The translations under genes and the position numbers were made by a program. Positions 56,291 to 64,000 of a stretch of 64,000 nucleotides of DNA are shown in pieces (the first letter of the stretch is position 1; each line of letters starts with the position of its first letter). A model generated the notes under the pieces. The model did not search any database. It was given only the letters and a program-made list of their open reading frames with translations, and had not been told where the DNA came from. Source of the stretch: Gigaspora rosea (Eukaryota; Glomeromycota; Glomeromycetes; Diversisporales; Gigasporaceae); the NCBI GenBank assembly GCA_003550325.1, contig QKWP01000255.1, positions 219,474 to 283,473 on the forward strand, given 5' to 3'.

Positions 56291-56639
56291 GCCTTAATAA
56301 AGTTGAGGTAGCTATCTTTTACCTATCCATAGCCCTTGCTATACTCATTATTGTTGTTAATATAAAGTTCCTAATAGATCTGAAGCCCTTAAACTTTTTA
56401 AAGAGAAACTTGTATGTTCTGGATGTTATATAGACTTCTACTGTACCGTAAATCGAGAAGACTCTCGAAGTATTTATTTCACCCAAGGTGAAGGACAAGG
56501 AATATTTGTTAATTGCAAAGTATACAATAAATCAGATACAAGGCATAGAATGTGCCAATTAGACAGCCTTCAAGAAAAATTATAGTTTTGTAAATTAGAA
56601 CATCTTTATGCATACAAAGCTAGTCAGGATATCCAATAT

Positions 56640-57320
56640 AATTCTAATTATAACTTCTGGACCCAAATCAGATACTATACCGAATCCACAAAAAATGCTG
56701 AACATCAATATAAAATAAACCAGACCAAAATTTACCATCTTGCAAAGATTCTTTTAGATAAAAATGACTAGACTATCATCCAAGACTTAGAACCCCTAAT
56801 ATTAGACCAGATCACTCAGCCATAGAATAAAATGCAACTTATATTATAAGCAGAATTAGATGTATTATCAAAAAATGATATTAACCTACTACAAGCAATT
56901 TTGTACGAATCCTTTAATACTAGTTATCCAGATTATAACCAGAAGTATGCTCTTGCTATACTATGAAAAAGCTTTACAGTTTCTGTTGACCTTTGCTAGG
57001 AATGCCTACATGTTAAATATCAAAAAGAATTAAATGCAAATCAAGAATATTGTAACAATTGCAAACTTCTAGACCCAGAAATTCACACTCTACCTGATGA
57101 TGAAACTATCAAGAAATTAGTTAATAACTTTCAGTTTTGCCAGCTTCAACAACAAGTCCAACAACAAGACCAACTAATAAAAAAGTTACAAGCAAGAATT
57201 GAAATCTTGAAAACTATCAATACTGCCCTTCTATGCTTTTTTTCAAGAGAAGAAGTTCAAAATACTTGCCAATGGACTAATGCCTTGGATATGCTTTGTC
57301 AAAATTTTAGAGAATTCTAG
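56640..57320 (+). pseudogene. Pol linker region of the plus-strand Ty3 copy
   Basis: Homologous to the ORF at 23375-23962: YHLAKILLDKND, CLHVKYQKELNANQEYCNNC-like CxxC region, and a Gln-rich coiled coil (QLQQQVQQQDQLIKKLQ). Stops throughout. Confidence 0.7.
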
Positions 57321-57419
57321 GCAGGATCATAAACTACTTGTTAACTTAGACCAAACTCTTATATCTAAATATATAAATATTATTAATTTTGATAAGAAGA
57401 ATATACCCTACTGACCCAG

Positions 57420-58430
57420 ACCTCTTTAAATATTAGATTACTTGACAAGAAACAAGGCCTAGCTTTTTAGAGATTATTAGAAGAATTTGCTGACTTCTTT
57501 GCAACTGATATAACTGAGCTAGGATGAACTAATTTGGTTACTTACCGGATAAATACTGAGTATGTATACTCTATCTGCTCTCGATTTTATAGAACCCCCG
57601 AAATATACATAGACAGGTTAGGTATAAGTTTGCTTATTTTTGAGGTTTTTTATACAGATCTTTTCTATTTATAATAATTTTTTTGCTTATTTTTTAAGTT
57701 TTTTTGCAGATCTTTCTTTTTTAGTAACTCTATAATTAACCTGACCTATCTATATATATTTTGGGATCCTGATCTTATTTTGTACCTCCTAATAAACAAG
57801 AATTTATACAGACAAGAAGAAATATAGAGAATGTTGGATCACAAACTCATACAACTCTCTAATAGCTCTTGGACCTTACCTGTTGTGTTAGTATGAAAGG
57901 AAAATAGCAAACTACGACGATTCTGTATATACTATAGAAAACTTAATGCTATCACAAAAAAGGATGCACTCATATTGATAAAATGCTTAATGCCCTTACT
58001 GGATATTCTTGGTTCTTCACTTTTGACTTTACGAGTAGATATTAGCAGATTGTCATGGACCCACGAGACATAGAGAAAACTAACTTTACTATATGATATG
58101 GAATTTATGAATTTAATGCAATGCCTTTTGGTTTTTGCAATATCTTGTAACTTTCCAAAGCCTAATAGATCATGTATATCACAAGATTGCATAAAAATTT
58201 GTAGTTGTATACTTAGATGATATGATTGTCTATTTTAGAACATTTAATGAACACTTAACTTATTTAAAAAGAGTATTCAATAGAATTAAACAAGCAGAAC
58301 TCAGACTTAATATAGAGAAGTGTACTTTTTGGTAGAAGTACCAGTTGCCCTTTTTAGGACATCTTATATCTGCTAAGAGTATTGCCTTTTGATCTTCAAA
58401 AAGTAGAAGCTGTTCAATGAATTTAGCTTT
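57420..58430 (+). pseudogene. Reverse transcriptase of the plus-strand Ty3 copy
   Basis: Degenerate RT with LRRFCIYYRKLNAITKKDAL-like sequence near 57910, FDFTSRY near 58020 and the catalytic box VVVYLDDMI near 58200-58225. A MITE of about 185 bp lies at 57584-57768. Not functional. Confidence 0.85.
57584..57768. mobile_element. MITE of about 185 bp in the RT region
   Basis: Interrupts RT sequence between the segments matching RSR and LFCTSS-type sequence at 23100. Ends ACCCCCGAAATATACATAGA and (reverse) ATCCCAAAATATATATAGAT are inverted repeats; inner AGGTTAGG / CCTGACCT. The exact edges and target duplication are not fixed. Confidence 0.6.
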
Positions 58431-58499
58431 TTAAAAATTTTATAGCCCTTCAATTTTTTCTTGGACTCACAGAATACTATCGCCAATTTATTCAAAACT

Positions 58500-58947
58500 T
58501 TTTATCATTTGCTCGCTCTTTAAATTCTTTTTTACAAAAGGATGAGCCCTATCACTGACAAGATAAATAACAAAAAGTATTTGAATAATTAAAATCTAGA
58601 CTTATTACTGCCCCTATATTAGTTATTCTAACTTTAAAGAGATATTTATACTTGCTACTGATACTTTTTACAATGGTTTTGGAGCTACATTAAGCCAACT
58701 GGATAAAAATAGAAAAGAACACCTTATCACTTATGCTAGTAAAAGTCTGTGAAAAGAAGAAATAAATTATATAGCAACTAAATTAGAATGTACTACAGTT
58801 GCATGGGCCATAAAACATTTTCATTCATAAATACTTAGATGCTACTAAATTTATTTTAATTACAGATCACTTAGCATTAAAATAGTTACATATTGCTGAA
58901 CCCAAAAGAAGAATTAGAAGATGGATTTTGAAGCTTCAACTATATAA
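58500..58947 (+). pseudogene. RNase H of the plus-strand Ty3 copy
   Basis: Carries LQKDEPYH, ILATDTFYNGFGATLSQLDK and YASKSL; the catalytic TDAS is TDTF. A YIATKLECTT segment corresponds to the catalytic Glu region. The C-terminal part ends at the insertion at 58948. Confidence 0.8.
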
Positions 58948-59451
58948 GGGGGCATCCATATATAATGTTATGTACCCTATATAGTAGCGCTTGACACCCC
59001 CCTCGACTATATAAAAAAAATTTCAAAAACCATATGTTTATATATATAATTTTACAAAAACTTGAATATCTTGTGACACAGTAAACTGATTTGAATGATT
59101 TAGATATCATTCGATTTGTCTTAGTGAGACAAATCCAATAATACCAAAATTATGTTATTTGGATCACTGTATCAAAAGATATTCACAAAAAACTATTAGT
59201 TATATAGTAATATTATAAACTAATAGTATTTGGCCAATAACTTTTGATTCAGTGATCCAAATGAAATAAAATTGGTACTATTCGACTCCTTCTCTGAGAT
59301 GAATTGAATGGTACCAAAATTATTAAATTTGGGCCACTGGATCAATTTTTAGACAATTTTTTCTAAAAAAATTACATTATATTTTGACTTCCTTGACTTA
59401 TTGGAAAAAACATTATTTTTCATCTTGTATAATGTTATTTATAAATGCCCC
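58948..59451. mobile_element. 504 bp element with TAA target duplication
   Basis: Ends GGGGGCATCCATATATAATG and (reverse) GGGGCATTTATAAATAACAT; TAA on both sides (58945-58947, 59452-59454). The empty site is the pol sequence CCATACAATTTTGG of the minus copy. It contains the dispersed GACAAATC...GGTACCAAAAT motif. Non-coding; PIF/Harbinger-like by target size. Confidence 0.75.
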
Positions 59452-59537
59452 TAACTTTAAAATTATTTATAAACTAGGCTGAATTCATTCGAATGTTGAT
59501 GCTCTGCCACGATTACTACTGGTAACTTAGACAACTA

Positions 59538-61297
59538 CTCTAAATCACTATATACAAGATCTGGGTCTGTTACGTTCTACCAATTTTGAAACTCTACAAT
59601 AGACCAGTGGGTCTATTGTGCAGATATGGATCTGATAATCGGGAAAGTCTTATATAGAGGATTTAATAATTGGAAATCTAATGAGCAGTGAATTGAAATC
59701 CTGTGAAGAAGCTATCACCAAGCCTCCATAATTCCTTTGTTTTATTTTTTATTTATTTTTTATCATTTTTTCTTTCTTTTTTATTTCTTTTTTTTTTATT
59801 ATTTTATTTTTTTTTTGTTTTTTATTTATTTTTTTACTTTTTTTTTATTTCTTTTTATTTTATTTTATTATTATTTTAATTTTTTAAATTTTATTTAATA
59901 TCTAAAACTAAATTAAATCTAGATCACTTTATTTTCTATTGATTTTTTTTATTCATTTTATTTTTTTATTTTGTCTTTTTAATTTTTTTTTTATTTAATT
60001 AATACTACTATATATTTATTATTTATTTATTTACTCATTCTAGTTATTAAGCATAAGATAAGTATTTTTATTTTGTTTTTTCTTTGTTTTTCTTTCCTTG
60101 GCTTGAACTAATTTTCTTTTCTTTTGTAGATTGTTTCACTATACTGGAATCATATTTTACTTGATTTTTGTTACACAAATTGATGATAAGTATATATATT
60201 TTTTTGACGTATTTGATTTTTTTTTAACAAATTGTATTGTTTATATTGTTTTAGATGCATTTTAAAGGTGTCTTGTGAATTTTGTTTGTAGATTTCGATT
60301 GTGGATTTCGCTTCAGGTACTGGTTAGTTTTGGGCATTTTTTGTATAATTTCATGATTGCTTTAGGTGTTTTGTCATTAATTTCAATATTGCTTTGAATG
60401 TGTTTCAGAAATTTTATTTTAGGTGCCTGTAAGTTTTTTCTGGCATTTCTTGTATAACTTCGTGGAGTCTTGTTACTGATTTCAACATTGCTTTAAGCAT
60501 ATTTCAGAGTCTTTTATTGCAAATTTCAGTTCAGTTTGGTTTCCTGTCAGCTTTTTGGTGCTCTCTGTATGACTTCGGGTATCTTGTCAGTGATTTCGTA
60601 TTGCTTTGATGCGTTTTGGAGTGTCTTGTAGATTTTACCATGGGTACTTTGTTAGTTTTCTTGGGCGTTTTTGTATTACTTCATGGTTGCTTTAGGTGTT
60701 TGGTCACTGATTTGTTGAACTTATTTCTTTTTTTTTAGCAATCATAGTTATTGTTTTACTGGTATTGTCACTTGTGGGTGTTTTCTGCCTTTGTTAGTAT
60801 TTGTTTCATTGGTCATTTGTATCATAGATATAATTGTAACAGAATTGTCCCAATTTGTTAGAGAATTGTTTATAATAAATAAATAAATAAATAAATTTTT
60901 ATTAAATTGCATTGTTATGGCAAAGTGGTAACAATGCATATGCATTAAAATTTATTGCTTAATAATTTGCGCAGATTTATAAATTTTTAAGAATTTTAAT
61001 TATTGTATAAACTGGTTGCATTTGAGGCTTTGTTGATTTGTTAATGATTATATGATATTGACTAAGCACACTGTTTGGCACATCCATACAAAAGACTATG
61101 CACTTGGCTTATAATGATATCATACCTGGGTCTTTTAATATTTATACCTGATTTATATAACCAGGTCTTTTAATTTTATGATTTATTTATAGACCCAGGT
61201 CTTTTACATTTTCTTAAATATTGACCTATATAATAGACCTGGGTATAATATCTGAAGGATCAACTATCAAGGGGGTCCTGTATATGGCAATTTACAG
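59538..61297. mobile_element. 1.76 kb non-coding element flanked by TA
   Basis: Interrupts pol between sequences matching GACAACTA and TACCCAATAAATT of the minus copy; TA at 59536-59537 and 61298-61299. The right end GGGGGTCCTG...GGCAATTTACAG and the left CTGGGTCTGTTACGTTC resemble the ends of the 134 bp MITE at 53460. The interior has a T-rich tract (59740-60020), degenerate repeats of about 110 bp (60260-60720, with GCTTTAGGTGTTTTGTCA) and AGACCTGGGTCTTTTA motifs near the right end. Confidence 0.75.
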
Positions 61298-61299
61298 TA

Positions 61300-61690
61300 C
61301 ACCTGATAGACCTTATAAATCTTGACCAATACTATAATCTCTATTACTATTTGAATACAGACCAATTTCCAAATGAATTCACCGATCAAGAACGAAAATG
61401 CTTTATGACTCAGGTCAAATATTTCAAAATTAGATATCATTTTTTTTATAAAAAGAATAAAAAAACTTAGACAGACATTTTAGAGTTATTAAATAGACAG
61501 AAGTTGAACTAATATTATATATAATGCATAAGCATCCTACTGCTGGACACCTAGGAACAAATACTATGTACTATAAAATATCTGAATGGTATTATTGGGA
61601 CCAAATGTATTGAGATATATAGGAATATATGAAGACTTGTGAAGAATACCAATGAAGACAAAAAGGTCATAGAAAAGAACCTTTATACTC
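61300..61690 (+). pseudogene. Integrase zinc-binding domain of the plus-strand Ty3 copy
   Basis: Matches 21470-21800 of the minus copy, including YKHPTAGHLGTNTMYYKISE-like sequence and YMKTCEEYQ, in which the last Cys of CxxC has become Tyr. Stops present. Confidence 0.8.
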
Positions 61691-62655
61691 TATACAAATT
61701 GGAAAAGCTTTTAAACATATTGGAATTGATTCTGTAGACCCTTTGTCTATAACTAAACAAAACAATGATATATTATTGTCACTACCAAATACCTAATACA
61801 ATAGCCAGAAGCTTGTGCTGTTTCAGATACTAGTGCTAATACACTTGCTTAGTTTATTTTTGAAGAGATAATTTGTAGACATGGAATTCCAAAAATTATC
61901 TTATTAGATCAAGGTCACAATTTCATTAGTGAAACTATTAGAATTTTCTGTAAAAAGTTTCTTATTAAGCATAAATTCTTTTTTTCTTAGGGCAGTGTCA
62001 TTAATCACCTGATTATTTTTTATTAGAGGCCTACCCCCCTCCCTCTTTCTTAATATATAAATAGCAGGTTCTTATATATAATTTCAACTTTTTTTACCCC
62101 CCTCCCCCCCTAAAAAATCACCTGATTTTTGTTACTCCCCTTACCACCCTCAGACAAATGGTATAGTAGAAAGATTTAATAGAACATTATACGAATTACT
62201 GCAAAAGTGAAAGGTAATGAAGATTGGAATTTGTATATACCTGCTATTCTTTTGGTATATCGAACAAAAAGATATGCTACTACAAGATATATCTCTTTTC
62301 AACTTATATACAAAAAATATATTATTCTACCAATTGAAGCACTTTTTTTAGTAGAACCTACAGAAATAAATAATAAAATAGACTTGCAAGGAAGTATTTT
62401 TTTCAATAAGCCTATGATTTAATAAAAAAAACTACCAACCCATCAAATTAGGCTAGACAAAATACTAAACAGTTACAACAGAAACAAAAAGTCCATTTTG
62501 ATGCCAATATTCAAATAGAGATATTTAAAATTAGAGATTAAGTATAAATACAAAAAAAAAATTAGAAGCAGCCAAATTTGAAGACAAAAAGATTTGAACC
62601 TTTTCTTATTTATGATAAATTAGACAATAGTGCTTATAAATTATTAACAATACAG
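61691..62655 (+). pseudogene. Integrase core of the plus-strand Ty3 copy
   Basis: Retains FEEIICRHGIPKIILLDQGH (second Asp region), TNGIVERFNRTL (catalytic Glu) and, from 62207, NEDWNLYIPAILLVYRTKRY. A 151 bp MITE (61990-62140) separates KHKF from PYHPQTNG, and another element begins at about 62656. Not functional. Confidence 0.85.
61990..62140. mobile_element. 151 bp PIF/Harbinger-like MITE, copy 2
   Basis: Inserted in the integrase core; TTA on both sides (61987-61989, 62141-62143). Same length as copy 1 (19709-19859) and about nine-tenths identical by eye, in opposite orientation on the page but the same relative to the Ty3 elements. Ends GGGCAGTGTCATTAATCACC and TTTTTGTTACTCCCC. Confidence 0.88.
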
Positions 62656-63446
62656 TGCAGGAACCCTTAAATCAACTAGTCCTATATATGCGGCCAAATT
62701 ATGGGTTAGGTTGGAAGTTGGATCGGATTGGGTTAGAGCCAATAAAATTACAGAAAATTTTGCGAATAAAAAAAAAAAACAAAAATATAGTATAAAAAAA
62801 AAAAAGTAAATCTATTTGTTACTGCCGGTGACAATCCCATGCCAACCATGCCAATAAGAATCAAGATTAGATGTAATATTATACATGATCATATAACATG
62901 AAAACAAAGCAAAAAAACACCGTTTTCAAAAATATCGCGATAACTGAAAATTTTGACTATAAAACCACCCTTTATTCTAGCAAAAAAAAATTTCTTGTGA
63001 AATTTTACTATATAATTCCTTTAACCCAAACCCTAACCCTAACCCTAACAAAAATAAATTTATACGTGTTTATGTTTGTTTTGATTATACATTGCACAGA
63101 AGCGTATCACCACCAATGACAAGCACATTTTTTCAAAAAAAATTTTTAACTTTTTTAAAAATTTTTTAAAAAATTTTTTTATAATTTTGCTAATTCTGGC
63201 CGGCTTTTGGTAATTCTGGCCAAAATTATAATGCCCAAATTTTATGTTTATTAATGAAAATAGTTAACTTTAAACCTTTATAAAAGTAGTTAAACTTTTT
63301 TAATTAAAAAACTAATTCTATAGCTTTATTTTTAAAGTCTTTCTTTACACTGCTATAGAAAGAAAAATTGTCCTAGCTATACTAGTTATTTTTTTATAAT
63401 GTTTTAAAAATTATTAATTTCGCTTGTTGATTTAAGGGTTCCCACA
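62656..63446. mobile_element. 0.8 kb element with telomere-like repeats, in integrase C-terminus
   Basis: Inverted ends CAGGAACCCTTAAATCAAC and (reverse) GGGAACCCTTAAATCAAC. It interrupts the sequence matching LRTIEGKILQKYYNSDRF of the minus copy. AATACA and AATATA at the two borders may be a target duplication, so the edges are uncertain by a few bases. It contains three CCCTAA units (63031-63048). The 62898-63119 frame in it has no support as a gene. Confidence 0.65.
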
Positions 63447-63600
63447 ATATAGAAAAAAAAAAATTTACAAAAATACTATAATAGTGATTATCTTGCTAAA
63501 TATTATGAGCTATAGAAATAGAAACCAATAGTTGGTATTGATTCTTCTAGAAATTTCTAGAAGAAATTTGATTTACAAGAGGATGAAATAGGACCCCGAT
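63447..63600 (+). pseudogene. Last pol segment of the plus-strand Ty3 copy
   Basis: Continues KYYNSDYLAKYYEL and ends with TTGATTCTTCTAGAAATTTC, matching 20490-20610 of the minus copy. Homology stops near 63590, so the extra ORF, polypurine tract and 3' LTR are absent in this window. Confidence 0.75.
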
Positions 63601-63949
63601 ATATAATACTGAGATCTGATTTTGTATAGACTTATTATATAATTTTTCGATATGCATATGTTTAGATTTGTATAACCAACTGGTAATTTTTCAAAAAGTC
63701 AGATGTTTATTTGTATAACAAAGACGATTTTTATAACAAGTTAGATCTTTATTTGTATAATGATACTACTGTATGCATGTATATATATGGCATTTATACA
63801 GCATACAACTGCCGGTAAGAACACAAGGAGAAAATCAATAAACAAAACAAACTACCGGTAATAAATAAATAAACAAAGCACGTTTTTTTTATTCAATAAA
63901 TGATATTTTTTTATTAAATGATATTTTTTTTATATTAACGATTTTATAC

Positions 63950-64000
<51 letters not shown>
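63601..64000. other. AT-rich tail ending in a 50-base T run
   Basis: No gene. CCGGTAA motifs occur near 63814 and 63855. From 63951 to the window end the sequence is only T, which may mark an element end (poly(A) on the minus strand) or a contig edge. Confidence 0.5.

Noticed and set aside
60748..60945. Minus-strand frame at 60748-60945
   Set aside because: It lies in a non-coding 1.76 kb element, in A/T-rich sequence with an AAAT microsatellite, and shows no protein features.
63031..63048. A telomere or chromosome end
   Set aside because: Only three units, inside a transposon with inverted ends, and followed by more coding-derived sequence.

Overview
This window looks like repeat-dominated, very AT-rich nuclear DNA of a filamentous fungus. 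Arbuscular mycorrhizal fungi (Glomeromycotina, Rhizophagus or Diversispora type) fit best. The reasons are 71-99 bp introns with GTAAGT-type donors, TTAGGG-type telomere-like motifs, a tyrosine-kinase-like (TKL) kinase remnant, and two transposon-protein families I associate with those fungi. The species assignment is inference. Almost no intact host gene is visible; the window is a stack of nested mobile elements in different states of decay.

Layout. 1-2536: AT-rich, with one possible 3' exon end at the left edge. 2537-9507: a decayed Plavaka/CACTA-like transposase (minus) facing away from a decayed multi-exon gene (plus) with 14-residue repeats; these may be the two genes of one transposon. 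9508-13270: non-coding, with three MITE/foldback elements. 13898-16382: an LTR and gag-like part of an LTR retroelement. 16691-28040: a fairly complete minus-strand Ty3/gypsy element (LTR, gag, CCHC, protease, a second CCHC array, linker, RT, RNase H, integrase, a small extra ORF, LTR). Its 3' LTR is split by a 2.2 kb DNA element and its 5' LTR is truncated at an assembly-suspect junction. 28327-28680: sequencing gap flanked by a 289 bp perfect duplication.

29526-36447: a 6.9 kb hAT transposon defined by terminal inverted repeats and an 8 bp target duplication. It sits inside a protein-kinase remnant. Besides its broken transposase it carries 3.8 kb of cargo, including a 116-codon fragment of an RsmH/MraW-type rRNA methyltransferase and a 49 bp GC-richer tandem repeat. 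37332-42550: a small hypothetical gene, a solo-like LTR carrying a Foldback-like element and a hAT MITE, a tRNA-derived SINE with its target duplication, and a palindromic MITE. 42895-63600: a second, far more degraded plus-strand copy of the same Ty3 family. It is split by 9.6 kb that holds an LTR-like block, a C2H2 gene, an unrecognised multi-exon host-like gene interrupted by a 1.06 kb hAT element, and a transposon-type gene interrupted by two MITEs. The 3' part of this Ty3 copy carries five more insertions.

The window is best read as a record of successive insertion. For many elements the empty site can be worked out from a paralogous copy or an interrupted reading frame, which gives exact boundaries. 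Most in-frame stops are explained by C:G to T:A changes. The observation most worth following is the bacterial-type RsmH fragment carried within a fungal hAT transposon.
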